Positions 50,085 to 59,239 are shown, numbered from the stretch's first letter. The stretch is 64,000 bases of DNA from Ardenticatenaceae bacterium (GCA_020634455.1 JACKBQ010000002.1:620001-684000), one strand, 5' to 3'. The notes: generated by a model not told the origin, from the sequence alone. Made by a program: numbers and translations.

Positions 50085-50693
50085 TTATACTTTTTCTACG
50101 TGCAGAAAATCGAGTTCAACCGGTGTTTCACGGCCAAAGAAAGAAACCATAACGCGGACTTTGGCACGATCCGCATCAATTTCAGAAACGGACCCAATGA
50201 AATCGGCAAATGGCCCTGTGCCAATGCGAACTTTTTCACCAATCTGGAAGTCAAACTTCACTTTAGGCGCTTCAGCTTCCATTCGGTTCATAATTTTGGC
50301 AACTTCTTCGGGACGAAGCGGAGTAGGTTCGTTGCCCATTCCAACAAAGCCAGTTACACCAGGCGTGTTACGAACCACATACCAGGAATCTTCATCTAGC
50401 AGCATTTGCACCAAAATATATCCGGGGAAAACGCGACGTTCAACTGTGCGACGTTTGCCATCTTTGATCTCAATTTCTTCCTCGGTAGGAATTACCACAT
50501 CAAAGATTTTGGCTTGCATACCCATTGTCTCGATACGTTGCTCAATGCTGTGGCGCACTTTATTCTCATAACCTGAATAACAATGCACAACATACCAAGA
50601 ACGGCCGTCATCCGGGATAAGGCTGCTTGTTTCATTATCTTTAGACAAAGATGCTGCCTCAGTCATTCCTTTGTCTTCGATTTCATTGCTCAT
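50085..50693 (-). CDS. nusG: Transcription elongation/antitermination factor NusG
   Basis: The 202-residue protein has a short acidic N-terminal extension (about 28 residues). The NGN domain (WYVVHCYSGYENKVRHSIEQR, VFPGYILVQMLLDEDSWYVVRNTPGVTGFVG) binds RNA polymerase. The C-terminal KOW domain (FQIGEKVRIGTGPFADFIGSVSEIDADRAKVRVMVSFFGRETPVELDF compressed at residues 146-195) binds Rho or S10. It lies between secE and rplK as usual. Confidence 0.96.
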   Translation of the reverse strand: MSNEIEDKGMTEAASLSKDNETSSLIPDDGRSWYVVHCYSGYENKVRHSIEQRIETMGMQAKIFDVVIPTEEEIEIKDGKRRTVERRVFPGYILVQMLLDEDSWYVVRNTPGVTGFVGMGNEPTPLRPEEVAKIMNRMEAEAPKVKFDFQIGEKVRIGTGPFADFIGSVSEIDADRAKVRVMVSFFGRETPVELDFLHVEKV

Positions 50694-50736
50694 TTAAAAA
50701 TCTCGCTTACTGCTTTCAGCAATAATGCCCAGTTAC

Positions 50737-50958
50737 CTACAGTCCAATTAGTTGCTTAATAAGCAACTGAACAACATTTGAGAAAAGCAGATCGAAAACC
50801 CATAAAAACAGGGCAAAGGCAATCGTTACACCAATCACAATCAGGGTTAAACGTTGTGATTCGTCACGGGTTGGCCAGGTAACCTTTCGTAGCTCGCCAC
50901 GAGTTTCCTTCCAGTAACGAGCAACTGGATTTGGTTGATTGGCTGTTTTTTCTGTCAC
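50737..50958 (-). CDS. secE: Preprotein translocase subunit SecE
   Basis: The 73-residue protein is the short single-helix SecE. A cytoplasmic amphipathic segment (VARYWKETRGELRKVTWPTRDE) precedes one transmembrane helix (LTLIVIGVTIAFALFLWVFDLLF). The start is GTG 50958 with AGGATAG upstream. rpmG, often found between tuf and secE, is absent here. Confidence 0.95.
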   Translation of the reverse strand: MTEKTANQPNPVARYWKETRGELRKVTWPTRDESQRLTLIVIGVTIAFALFLWVFDLLFSNVVQLLIKQLIGL

Positions 50959-51059
50959 CGTTTTCTATCCTTCTGTATTAGAAGTCAGCATTAGTTAGCT
51001 GCTTTTTACAAAACTACCTCCAGAGACCAACGAGGGCCTCTGGAGGTCATTTAAGAGAG

Positions 51060-51132
51060 CAGGGGGTGCAGGAATCGAACCCGCAGCCTACGGTTTTGGA
51101 GACCGTCGCTCTGCCAATTGAGCTAACCCCCT
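51060..51132 (-). tRNA. tRNA-Trp (anticodon CCA)
   Basis: The acceptor AGGGGGT/ACCCCCT pairs. The anticodon loop CTCCAAA carries CCA. No 3' CCA is encoded. It lies between tuf and secE, a conserved bacterial arrangement. Confidence 0.95.
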
Positions 51133-51142
51133 AAAATCATTT

Positions 51143-51170
51143 AGGACATATGAGTATACTCACATGTCCT
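51143..51170 (-). terminator. Hairpin between tuf and tRNA-Trp
   Basis: A 28-nt dyad AGGACAT(A)TGAGTA / TACTCA(C)ATGTCCT with one mismatch pair. The T tract after it is weak, so it may be a processing or attenuation hairpin rather than a full terminator. Confidence 0.5.
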
Positions 51171-51186
51171 ATTATACACAAAATTG

Positions 51187-52389
51187 TTAATTCAGGATTT
51201 TGGTAATAACACCAGAGCCAACGGTCAAGCCACCTTCACGAATAGCAAAGCGACCACCTTCTTCCAACGCCACCGGCTTGCTCAGCTTCACCCGCAGGTT
51301 CACGTTGTCACCAGGCATCACCATCTCTACGCCGTCAGGCAAGTTAATCTCGCCCGTCACATCCAGCGTGTGGATGTAAAACTGCGGCCGATACCCAGGG
51401 AAGAATGCCTTGTGCCGTCCGCCTTCGTCCTTGCGCAGCACGTACACTTCGCTCATGAACTCGGTGTGCGGGGTGATGCTGCCCGGCTTGGCCAATACCT
51501 GACCTCGCTCGATTTCCTCACGAGCAATACCGCGCAGCAGCAGACCAGCGTTGTCCCCAGCTTCTACCTTGTCCAGAATCTTGTGGAACATTTCCATCGA
51601 GGTCACAACGACCTTGCGGGTCTTCTCGGCCAAACCGACGATCTCGACTTCGGTGTTGGGCGTCAGGGTGCCGCGGTCCACACGACCGGTCACCACCGTC
51701 CCACGTCCCTTGATGGAGAAGACGTCTTCCACCGACATCATGAATGGTTTGTCGGTCTGACGTTCCGGGGTGGGGATGTATTCATCCACCACACGCATCA
51801 GCTCCAGAATCGGGGCGTACTCTGGCGCGTTCACGTCGCTGCTTTCGCTTTCCAGCGCTTGCAGGGCGCTACCGCGCACGATGGGGGTTTCATCCCCAGG
51901 AAATTCGTAGGTATCCAGCAGCTCGCGCAGTTCCAGCTCCACCAGCTCCAGCAGCTCTTCGTCGTCCATCATGTCCACTTTATTGAGGAAGATGACGATG
52001 GCTGGCACTTCTACCTGACGCGCCAGCAGGACGTGCTCGCGGGTCTGGGGCATGGGACCATCAGGAGCGGAGACCACCAGGATGGCGCCGTCCATCTGGG
52101 CTGCGCCGGTGATCATGTTTTTGATGTAGTCACGGTGACCGGGGCAGTCTACGTGGGCGTAGTGCCGGTTTTCGGTTTCGTATTCAACATGGGAGATGGC
52201 GATCGTGATCCCGCGTGCTTTTTCTTCGGGAGCGTTGTCGATCTGGTCAAAGGCGGAGAAGTCGGCGAACCCTTTGAGGGACAGCGTTTTGGTGATTGCG
52301 GCTGTCAGGGTGGTTTTGCCGTGGTCTACGTGACCAATCGTCCCAATGTTCACATGTGGTTTTTCGCGCACAAATTTTTCTTTTGCCAT
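51187..52389 (-). CDS. tuf: Elongation factor Tu
   Basis: The 400-residue GTPase delivers aminoacyl-tRNA to the ribosome. The G1 motif GHVDHGKT lies at residue 19, the switch region RGITIAISHVEYE near 60, G3 DCPGHRDYIKNM near 81 and G4 NKVDMM near 136. Domains 2 and 3 follow, ending VGSGVITKIL. The length is full. It is preceded by three tRNA genes and followed by tRNA-Trp. It contains no ACGGCCGT copy, unlike most genes here. Confidence 0.98.
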   Translation of the reverse strand: MAKEKFVREKPHVNIGTIGHVDHGKTTLTAAITKTLSLKGFADFSAFDQIDNAPEEKARGITIAISHVEYETENRHYAHVDCPGHRDYIKNMITGAAQMDGAILVVSAPDGPMPQTREHVLLARQVEVPAIVIFLNKVDMMDDEELLELVELELRELLDTYEFPGDETPIVRGSALQALESESSDVNAPEYAPILELMRVVDEYIPTPERQTDKPFMMSVEDVFSIKGRGTVVTGRVDRGTLTPNTEVEIVGLAEKTRKVVVTSMEMFHKILDKVEAGDNAGLLLRGIAREEIERGQVLAKPGSITPHTEFMSEVYVLRKDEGGRHKAFFPGYRPQFYIHTLDVTGEINLPDGVEMVMPGDNVNLRVKLSKPVALEEGGRFAIREGGLTVGSGVITKILN

Positions 52390-52546
52390 CGTTAATAAAC
52401 CCTTGTTCCTTATTTATTGATCTAAATATTGGCTTACTTTAGATTCCCATAGGCAAGCTTTTTGCAAGAAAGTTGTTGTGTCGCCTGCCATTCTCACAAC
52501 AATACCCCGCCACCTTGCAAAACAACACAAGATTGACGGGGTGGAG

Positions 52547-52618
<72 letters not shown>

Positions 52619-52714
52619 ATCTCGGTAATCAGTAATCAGCAAGATGTATTCGGTCATCCGTGCAAGTTTTGAGGTATTACTGAACACTTTTAACTGGTAC
52701 TGAATACTGGAAGG

Positions 52715-52798
52715 TGGGCCAGGTAGGACTCGAACCTACGAAGCGCGTCGCGCAGCGGATTTACAGTCCGCCCCCTTTGCCACTCGGGACACTGACCC
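52715..52798 (-). tRNA. tRNA-Tyr (anticodon GUA)
   Basis: The acceptor GGGTCAG pairs with CTGGCCC with one T-G pair. The loop CTGTAAA gives GTA. It has a long variable arm (type II). Confidence 0.94.
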
Positions 52799-52836
52799 AT
52801 GAAATATGATTGTGTTAAGCTGGAGTTTTTTGCTCA

Positions 52837-52909
52837 AGCCGACGATGGGACTTGAACCCATAACCTATGCTTTACAAGAGCATTGCTCTGCCAATTGAGC
52901 TACGTCGGC
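52837..52909 (-). tRNA. tRNA-Thr (anticodon UGU)
   Basis: The acceptor GCCGACG/CGTCGGC pairs. The anticodon stem ATGCT/AGCAT holds loop CTTGTAA, giving TGT. It is the first gene of the tRNA-tuf unit. Confidence 0.94.
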
Positions 52910-53308
52910 ACGTATCTCTTGTATTAAATTTTTAAGAAAAGTTATAGGCAAGCCACCGCTGTTGCTTTTTAGCAACCACAGGCGCGTAAGTATAACATTT
53001 GTGTTTTTTTCGTCAAATGTTTTTTGCGAATTTCCTTTGACTTTTTACGATGGTGGCTGATTTGCAATCGTACTTTGCGCTGTGTAGCAGGGTAGGAAGG
53101 CAACTTGATCGGTTGCCGCGATTTTTGGTTTTGAGGGAAACAGGGATAAATTTCATTATGTGGTAAGAGAATTTCAAACATCAAGTGCTGCAACGGTAAA
53201 CGGTCGTATCCTTTGAACAATGTCACCAAAACAAATGACAATCTACCATGCAATTTTGGACTGTTCTTGTCTAGAATCACTCCAGGTTCTGAAAGGAGTA
53301 TTTGCGAA
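52910..53308. other. Divergent intergenic region between the tRNA-tuf unit and feoB
   Basis: The 399 bases hold the strong minus-strand promoter at 52989-53016, a small TTGCTAAAAAGCAA hairpin in the tRNA leader and an AT-rich stretch before feoB. A minus ORF here (52969-53280) lacks coding character. I see no clear Fur or DtxR box. Confidence 0.6.
52989..53016 (-). promoter_or_regulatory. Promoter of the tRNA-tuf-secE-nusG unit
   Basis: On the minus strand TTGACG (53011-53016), a 16-nt A-rich spacer and TATACT (52989-52994) lie about 80 nt upstream of tRNA-Thr. The boxes match those of the tRNA-Ser promoter at 716-744. Confidence 0.8.
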
Positions 53309-55318
53309 GTGGCTGATCAATGTGGTTTAAATTGTCATCATACTGCGCCGAAGGTTGCATTGGATAACGGCCGTCCTGTCATTCTGATCGGCAATCCCAA
53401 TGTAGGTAAATCTGCTCTCTTTTCCCAGTTTACGGGTCATCGAGTGGACATTTCCAATTATCCCGGCACCACCGTGGAGGTAACGCAAGGGCAACTTAAG
53501 CTGGACCAAACCGAGATGGTGCTGATTGATACGCCAGGTGTGCAAAGCTTGCTGCCCCATTCTGAGGATGAGCAGGTTACCCGCGACATGCTGCTTTCGG
53601 CTGCGCCGTGGGCAGTGTTGCAGGTGGCGGACACCAAAAATTTGCGGCGGGCGTTGCTGCTGACGTTTCAACTGGCAGAATATGAAAAACCGTTTGTGCT
53701 GGCACTCAATATGGCCGACGAGGCCAAAGCACTGGGTATTGCCGTGGATGCCCGACGGCTTTCTCAACTTTTGGGCGCAGAAGTGGTGGCTACGGTGGCC
53801 ACAGCGGGCGAAGGACTGGAAGAGCTGCGCAATTGCCTGGTAGCGCCACGACCGGTGAGTTACTGTCCTCGGTATGAAGGTGCGATCGAAACGGCCGTTT
53901 CCCAAATAACCCACCACTTGCCAGAAAGCTGGACGGGCAAACGTGCTATCGCCCTAGCCCTGCTGGCCAACGATCACGGCCCGGCCAACCATGCCTTGCA
54001 AGCCAGCGACGTGCCCCTTCTGCTGTGGCAATCCCAGCTAGAGCAAATTGAAACAATTGTGGCTACTACAACTAGCCACTATGACCAACCGCTAGGTTAC
54101 ATCATCACCCAGCAACGGCTGCACTGCGCCGACTGCCTGCTGGCCCAGGTGTGGCAAGCCGACGAAGTGCGCCCAACTACCTTTGCTGAAAAGCTGGACA
54201 GGCTGATGGTTCATCCAGTGTGGGGGTGGTTCTTTTTAGCGGCCGTTTTGTTGGCGCTCTACTATTTTGTGGGCAGCCTGGGTGCAGGGGTGATGGTGGA
54301 TTGGCTGGAGACTGTTTTCTTTGGCCAATGGATCAATCCGCTGGCCGAACGTATCGCTTCCGTGCTGCCCTGGCCTCTGCTACGCGACTTTTTGGTTGGC
54401 GAATATGGCCTGGTCACGATGGCGCTTTCTTACAGCATCGCCATCGTGCTGCCGATTGTGTTCACCTTCTTTTTGGCTTTTAGCTTGCTAGAAGATTCTG
54501 GTTATCTGGCACGATTGGCTGTGATGGCAAATCGGCCGTTTAAGCTGATGGGCCTCAATGGCAAAGCCGTTTTGCCGATGGTGCTGGGGCTGGGCTGCGA
54601 CACGATGGCCACGCTCACCACCCGCATTTTGGAAACCCGCAAGGAGCGCATCCAGGTGACGCTGCTGTTGGCACTGGGCGTACCCTGCTCTGCCCAACTT
54701 GGTGTGTTGATGGGCATGGTCGCCATTCTGTCTGGTTCCGGCGTCATTGCCTGGCTAAGTGTGGTTCTCCTAACGCTTTTTGCCGTTGGCTGGCTGGCAG
54801 CCAGGCTGTTGCCCGGCCAATCTTCCGACTTTATTTTGGAACTGCCTCCTGTGCGCCAGCCCCGGCTCAAGGCGATTGTGGTGAAAACTGTGGCGCGAGT
54901 GGAGTGGTACCTCAAAGAGGTGCTGCCGCTGTTCATTGCGGGCACGGCGCTGCTGTTTGTGCTGGATGGGCTGGGGTTGCTAGGGCAGCTTGAGCGGCTG
55001 CTGGCACCAGTGGTGGAAGGGTTGCTAGGGCTACCTGCAGAGACGGCCAGCGTCTTTTTAATTGGCTTTTTCCGGCGAGATTTTGGTGCGGCGGGGTTAT
55101 TTGGCCTGGCACGGCAAGGGTTGCTTACGGGCAATCAGATGGTGGTTAGTTTGGTAGTTATCACTTTGTTCATTCCTTGCATTGCCAACGTGCTGATGAT
55201 TGTGCGTGAACATGGCAAGCGGACGGCGTTGGCTGTGGCTGGGTTTGTTTTCCCCTTTGCTTTTTTGGTGGGGGGACTGATGAACTGGCTGCTGCGCATT
55301 TTGGGTGTGGAGTTTTAA
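53309..55318 (+). CDS. feoB: Ferrous iron transporter FeoB
   Basis: The 669-residue membrane protein imports Fe2+. I choose GTG 53309 after AAAGGAG; an upstream in-frame TTG at 53213 would add 32 unconserved residues. The N-terminal Cys/His patch (DQCGLNCHH) is followed by the G domain: G1 GNPNVGKSALF near residue 29, HRVDISNYPGTT (switch), DTPGVQSLLPHSEDE and G4 NMAD. The membrane domain (about 325-665) has the two Gate motifs with GLGCDTMATL and GVPCSAQLGVL. It is the first of three overlapping or adjacent genes with a zinc-ribbon protein and feoA. Confidence 0.95.
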   Translation: MADQCGLNCHHTAPKVALDNGRPVILIGNPNVGKSALFSQFTGHRVDISNYPGTTVEVTQGQLKLDQTEMVLIDTPGVQSLLPHSEDEQVTRDMLLSAAPWAVLQVADTKNLRRALLLTFQLAEYEKPFVLALNMADEAKALGIAVDARRLSQLLGAEVVATVATAGEGLEELRNCLVAPRPVSYCPRYEGAIETAVSQITHHLPESWTGKRAIALALLANDHGPANHALQASDVPLLLWQSQLEQIETIVATTTSHYDQPLGYIITQQRLHCADCLLAQVWQADEVRPTTFAEKLDRLMVHPVWGWFFLAAVLLALYYFVGSLGAGVMVDWLETVFFGQWINPLAERIASVLPWPLLRDFLVGEYGLVTMALSYSIAIVLPIVFTFFLAFSLLEDSGYLARLAVMANRPFKLMGLNGKAVLPMVLGLGCDTMATLTTRILETRKERIQVTLLLALGVPCSAQLGVLMGMVAILSGSGVIAWLSVVLLTLFAVGWLAARLLPGQSSDFILELPPVRQPRLKAIVVKTVARVEWYLKEVLPLFIAGTALLFVLDGLGLLGQLERLLAPVVEGLLGLPAETASVFLIGFFRRDFGAAGLFGLARQGLLTGNQMVVSLVVITLFIPCIANVLMIVREHGKRTALAVAGFVFPFAFLVGGLMNWLLRILGVEF

Positions 55319-55319
55319 G

Positions 55320-55547
55320 ATGCAGCGATGTGCTTTATGTGGTTTTGAATATGATGCATCGCAGTTGGTCTGCCATTCTAGTTGCCCGCTGGCGGAAAAG
55401 TGTGCCGTTATTTGCTGCCCAAATTGTGGTTACCAGGTGGTGGATGAAACGCAGTCTGTAACGATAAAATTTGTGGAAAAACTATGGGAGCGGTGGGGGA
55501 AACGGCCGTCTGCCACCAATCAATCGCATGAAAATATCCCTCAATAA
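55320..55547 (+). CDS. Small cysteine-rich (zinc-ribbon-like) protein in the feo operon
   Basis: The 75-residue protein starts 1 nt after the feoB stop. It has nine Cys in about 35 residues (CALCGFEY, CHSSCPLAEKCAVICCPNCGYQV), which could bind zinc or an Fe-S cluster. The C-terminal half is basic and less ordered. Its last 20 nt overlap feoA. The position suggests a role in Feo regulation or assembly, comparable in context to FeoC but not alike in sequence. I do not recognise a named family. Confidence 0.75.
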   Translation: MQRCALCGFEYDASQLVCHSSCPLAEKCAVICCPNCGYQVVDETQSVTIKFVEKLWERWGKRPSATNQSHENIPQ

Positions 55548-55761
55548 TCTGCAACCGGGTGATGTGGCCCAAATTACCGCCATTGACACCCAAAACTCAG
55601 CCCGGCTAGACAAGCTGGCCTCGCTTGGTTTGGTGCCGGGCAGCCTCATCCGTTTGCAACAGCGGCGTCCTGCTTACGTCGTTCGCGTTGGCGAAACCCA
55701 GCTTTCCCTCGATGATGCCGTCGCTCGTGAAATCCTCGTCCAGCCCATTGCCGAACAGTAA
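55528..55761 (+). CDS. feoA: Ferrous iron transport protein FeoA
   Basis: The 77-residue SH3-like protein (MKISLNNLQPGDVAQI at ATG 55528) has the typical LASLGLVPGSLIRLQQRRPAYVVRVGETQLSLDDAVAREI pattern spread over residues 29-70. FeoA is thought to act on FeoB in the cytoplasm. The start lies inside the preceding gene, indicating translational coupling. The order feoB, ribbon gene, feoA is the reverse of the common feoA-feoB order. Confidence 0.92.
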   Translation: MKISLNNLQPGDVAQITAIDTQNSARLDKLASLGLVPGSLIRLQQRRPAYVVRVGETQLSLDDAVAREILVQPIAEQ

Positions 55762-55790
55762 ACCGATAAAATTGAACTTTCCTCCTGCAT

Positions 55791-55808
55791 AGATTGAAGC
55801 AATCTTTT
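55791..55808 (+). terminator. Possible weak terminator of the feo operon
   Basis: A 6-bp stem AGATTG/CAATCT with a 3-nt loop is followed by TTTT. It is short, so confidence is low. Confidence 0.35.
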
Positions 55809-55917
55809 GGGGTTGGTACAATCCTGGGACAATATTTTAGGGTTCCAACCAACAATGGCGGCTAGGGTTCCGTAGCGTAAGCTGGCTGGTCCAAGCGCCG
55901 CATAAACCGTGATTTTG

Positions 55918-55971
55918 GCCACAGAGGGCACAGAGGTTTTTGAGAAATTTTCTCTCTTTTTCCTTTGTGGC
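55918..55971. repeat. Degenerate CCACAGAG-type inverted repeat
   Basis: GCCACAGAGGGCACAGAGG on the left faces CCTTTGTGGC on the right. It is related to the repeats at 37880-37944 and 59817-59884. Confidence 0.6.
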
Positions 55972-56082
55972 AATTCTAAAAACGGCAGCATCTGGACGGA
56001 TAAAAGCCTTGGGGATTGCGGTTGGCATGGGCGCAACGAGCGTTGTACTCGTGCTATTTACGCATTCTCTGGAGGTTATTTC

Positions 56083-56991
56083 ATGTTTCGTTCGATTGGT
56101 TGGCAGCGTTCTCCTCATTTTACGGCCGTTTTCCAGGCCCTCTTCGTCACGTTTCTCTGGTCAACTTCCTGGGTTCTCATCAAAATTGGTTTAGAGGATA
56201 TTCCCCCGCTGACGTTTGCCGGGCTGCGTTACGGGCTGGCCTTTTTATGCCTGCTGCCGTTCTTTTGGCGCGGCGGTGGCCTGGCCGAAGTGCGCCAGCT
56301 GGAGCGCTCTGGCTGGCTGCGGCTGCTGGCGCTGGGCATCATTTATTACGCCGTGACGCAAGGGACGCAGTTTGTGGGGCTGACGTACCTGCCCGCCGTG
56401 ACGGTGAACGTGCTGCTGGGCTTTACGTCGGTGATGGTGGCGCTGCTGGGGCTGGGGGTTTTGGGAGAACGGCCGTCTCCGTGGCAGTGGTTGGGCATTT
56501 TTGTGGCGCTGGGCGGAGGCTTGCTTTACTTTTACCCGGTGCAGATTCCGCAGGCGCAGTGGGTTGGCTTTGTGGCCGTGGTGGTGGGGGTGCTGGCGAA
56601 TGCGGGATCGGCCGTTTTGGGGCGAGCGGTTAACCGGGCGGGGCATTTACGGCCGTTAACCGTCACCACGGTCAGCATGGGCATTGGTTCTGCGATTTTG
56701 TTGGTGGTCGGTGTGGGCACGCAAGGGTTGCCAGCCTTGAGTTGGCAAAGCTGGGCGATTATTGGCTGGCTGGCGGTTGTGAATACGGCCGTTGCCTTCA
56801 CCCTGTGGAACCACTCCCTGCGCACGCTCTCGGCGATGGAGTCCAGCATCATCAACAACACGATGGCGGTGCAGATTCCTATTTTGGCGGTGCTGTTTTT
56901 GGGGGAACGGTTAAACGGCCGTCAGGTAACGGGTCTGGTAGTGGCCATCATTGGGGCACTATTGGTGCAGCTAGGGCGCAAGCCGCGTTGA
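56083..56991 (+). CDS. EamA/DMT-superfamily transporter
   Basis: The 302-residue membrane protein (ATG 56083 after GGAGG) has ten predicted helices in two EamA repeats. The first starts ALFVTFLWSTSWVLIKIGL and the second VAVVVGVLANAGSAVLGRAVN. FLWSTSWV and the closing VAIIGALLVQLG are typical of drug/metabolite exporters. Five ACGGCCGT copies fall in this gene, one of the densest clusters. The substrate is unknown. A non-coding repeat follows the stop. Confidence 0.9.
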   Translation: MFRSIGWQRSPHFTAVFQALFVTFLWSTSWVLIKIGLEDIPPLTFAGLRYGLAFLCLLPFFWRGGGLAEVRQLERSGWLRLLALGIIYYAVTQGTQFVGLTYLPAVTVNVLLGFTSVMVALLGLGVLGERPSPWQWLGIFVALGGGLLYFYPVQIPQAQWVGFVAVVVGVLANAGSAVLGRAVNRAGHLRPLTVTTVSMGIGSAILLVVGVGTQGLPALSWQSWAIIGWLAVVNTAVAFTLWNHSLRTLSAMESSIINNTMAVQIPILAVLFLGERLNGRQVTGLVVAIIGALLVQLGRKPR

Positions 56992-57000
56992 GCTGATTTG

Positions 57001-57054
57001 GGAGATTGGAGACTGGAGACTGCCAAAATCTCCAATCTCTAATCTCCAGTCTCC
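57001..57054. repeat. GGAGATTGGAGACTGGAGA inverted repeat
   Basis: GGAGATTGGAGACTGGAGAC on the left opposes AATCTCTAATCTCCAGTCTCC on the right. It lies between convergent genes and shares its unit with the coding repeat at 41031-41050. Confidence 0.8.
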
Positions 57055-57056
57055 AC

Positions 57057-59108
57057 TTATTTATTCAACATCGTCCAGAGGAAGCTGTACACGTCCGTGG
57101 CTTCTTCGATGAGCTTGGCGGTGGGCTTGCCCAGGCCATGCCCGGCGCGGGTTTCTATGCGGATGAGGAGAGGATTACGGCCGTTGTCCGCTGCCTGTAA
57201 CGTCGCCGCAAACTTTTTCGAGTGCATGGGCACCACGCGGTCATCCGTGTCGGCGGTGGTGATGAGTAGGGGCGGGTAGGTGTGGTCTGGCTGGACGTTA
57301 TGCAGCGGGGAGTAAGCCATCATGAACTTGAAATGCTCCGGGTTGGCTTCGGCATTGCCGTATTCGGGAATCCAGTAGCGACCGGCGCTGAATTTGTGGT
57401 AGCGCAGCATGTCAATCACCGGCACGCCGCAGTGCACCGCGCCAAACAGATCGGGCCGCTGCACCATGCAGGCGGCCACCAGCAGCCCGCCGTTGCTGCG
57501 CCCTTCGATAGCCAATTTCTTGTTATTCGTGTAGCCAGTAGCGATGAGCCATTCCCCGGCGGCAATAAAATCGTCGAAAACGTTTTGCTTGTTGGCCAAC
57601 ATGCCCGCCTGGTGCCATGCCTCGCCGTACTCGGTGCCGCCGCGCAGGCAGGCTTGCGCATAGACGCCGCCGCGCTCCAGCCAGGCCAGCCGGGTGGGGG
57701 AGAAGATGGGCGTCATGGAGATGTTGAAGCCGCCGTAGCCGTAGAGCAGCGTTGGATTTTCCCCATCGAGCGCGATTCCTTTTTTGTGGGTGATAAACAG
57801 CGGCACTTTGGTGCCATCTTTGGACGGGTAAAAAACTTGCGTCGTTTCGTAGGCGTCAGGATCAAAATCGAGCTGGGGTTGGTCGAGTATGGTGAGTGCG
57901 TCGGTGGCAAAATCGTAGCGCAAGATGGTGGGCGGGTAGGTGAAGGATTGGAACTGGATGAATAGTTCGGTGTGGTCACGCTCACCGGATAAATCGAAGA
58001 TGGTGCCAGGGACGGGCAGTTCGATTTCGCCCAGATGGGTGCCATCCAGGGCGTAACGGTGCAGTTTGTGCTGCCCGTGGTGCAGCGTGCCGAGGACAAA
58101 CTGGTTGTTGACCATCAAGCTGAAAGCGAGCGCGTCTTCGCCGGCGGGGATGATGGTTTGCCAGTTGGCGGGGTCTGGGTTGTTGAGGTGGATGGCGATG
58201 AGACGGCCGTTATCGGCCCCGTTATCCGTCTGAAAGTAAAATTTAGGGCCGTCGTTGCCCAAAAAGTTATAGCTGGCGTCCATGTCGTCCAGCAGGTAGA
58301 TGAACTCTTCGCTGTCTAGTGAGCGGTAGTAGAACCGGTTGCGGCGGTCGGTGCCATCCCAAACGTGTAGGGTGAGATAACGGCCGTCTTTGGTTACGTG
58401 CGGGTTGAAGCCCAAATTCGGCGCATCGGGCCGGGCAAACACAATCTGGTCGGCGCTTTGGGGCGTGCCCAGCTTGTGGAAGAAGATTTGCTGGTGGGTG
58501 CTGGGCGGCGCGTCGGGCATTTCGTCCGGGCTGGGATAGCGGGCGTAGAAAAAGCCAGAGCCGTCGGGCAGCCAGGCGGCGTTGGTGAATTTGGCCCAGC
58601 GCAGCACCTCCGGGCGATCTTCGTTGCTCTCCAAATCGCGGATGTGGATCGTTTGCCAGTCCGAACCGCTTTGAGAGAGGGTGTAGGCCAGGAAACGGCC
58701 GTCTTTGCTGTAGCTCTGGTTCATGAGGGCAATGGTGCCGTCTTCGCTGAGCGTGTTGGGGTCGATGACCTGCTCCAGCGGTGCGTCCAGGCTGGCCTGT
58801 TTGTACAGGATGGGCTGGTTTTGCAGGCCGTCGTTTTTGTGCACGAAATAGTTATCGCCTTTGTGGCGGGGGACGCTGCTTTTGGGGTAGTTCCACAGGG
58901 CGGTTAGCCGCTGGTTGAACTGCTGGTGCACCGGCAGTTCGGCCATGATGCTCTGGGTGAGTTCGTTTTGGGCTTCCATCCAGGCGATGGCGTCTGGATC
59001 GTTGGGGTTTTCTAGCCAACGGTACGGGTCGGGAACGGCCGTACCGTGGTAATTGTCTACCACATCCACCTTGTGCGCGGTTGGGTATTTAAAGTTGTGG
59101 GAATCCAT
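57057..59108 (-). CDS. Prolyl oligopeptidase (S9A)
   Basis: The 683-residue cytoplasmic serine peptidase has the N-terminal seven-bladed propeller (about 75-400; begins YPTAHKVDVVDNYHGTAVPDPYRWLE compressed at residues 4-30). The alpha/beta hydrolase domain follows. The nucleophile Ser is in IEGRSNGGLL near residue 530 (the family usually has GGSNGG), with Asp in TADTDDRVVP near 613 and His in RAGHGLGKPT near 655. The length matches POP (about 690-710). It cleaves short peptides after Pro. The start is ATG 59108. Confidence 0.94.
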   Translation of the reverse strand: MDSHNFKYPTAHKVDVVDNYHGTAVPDPYRWLENPNDPDAIAWMEAQNELTQSIMAELPVHQQFNQRLTALWNYPKSSVPRHKGDNYFVHKNDGLQNQPILYKQASLDAPLEQVIDPNTLSEDGTIALMNQSYSKDGRFLAYTLSQSGSDWQTIHIRDLESNEDRPEVLRWAKFTNAAWLPDGSGFFYARYPSPDEMPDAPPSTHQQIFFHKLGTPQSADQIVFARPDAPNLGFNPHVTKDGRYLTLHVWDGTDRRNRFYYRSLDSEEFIYLLDDMDASYNFLGNDGPKFYFQTDNGADNGRLIAIHLNNPDPANWQTIIPAGEDALAFSLMVNNQFVLGTLHHGQHKLHRYALDGTHLGEIELPVPGTIFDLSGERDHTELFIQFQSFTYPPTILRYDFATDALTILDQPQLDFDPDAYETTQVFYPSKDGTKVPLFITHKKGIALDGENPTLLYGYGGFNISMTPIFSPTRLAWLERGGVYAQACLRGGTEYGEAWHQAGMLANKQNVFDDFIAAGEWLIATGYTNNKKLAIEGRSNGGLLVAACMVQRPDLFGAVHCGVPVIDMLRYHKFSAGRYWIPEYGNAEANPEHFKFMMAYSPLHNVQPDHTYPPLLITTADTDDRVVPMHSKKFAATLQAADNGRNPLLIRIETRAGHGLGKPTAKLIEEATDVYSFLWTMLNK

Positions 59109-59233
59109 TCTAGCTCCTTCGTAATTGTTGGCCGGATTGCCAATCCGGCTTACGATTTTATCCTAATTTGGGGACTGCTGCCGCAGCCAGCGCCATGTGT
59201 GCCTGAAATGAACGGCCGTTGCTGGGGATGTGC

Positions 59234-59239
59234 TATAAT
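59234..59239 (+). promoter_or_regulatory. -10 element upstream of the DinB-like gene
   Basis: TATAAT lies 45 nt before ATG 59284 and is flanked by ACGGCCGT copies at 59212 and 59253. No good -35 is visible. Confidence 0.4.

Larger units (their letters stand above)
55762..56082. other. Intergenic region with degenerate repeats
   Basis: The 321 bases hold a weak hairpin AGATTG/CAATCT-TTT (55791-55808) that may end the feo operon. A degenerate CCACAGAG-type repeat lies at 55918-55971. No gene is seen. Confidence 0.55.

Noticed and set aside
51184..52395. Plus-strand frame of 403 codons antisense to tuf
   Set aside because: EF-Tu is unmistakable on the minus strand. The antisense frame is a by-product of its codon usage.
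52969..53280. Minus-strand frame of 103 codons upstream of the tRNA-tuf unit
   Set aside because: It overlaps the strong promoter at 52989-53016, is Lys/Arg/His-rich and lacks a ribosome site.
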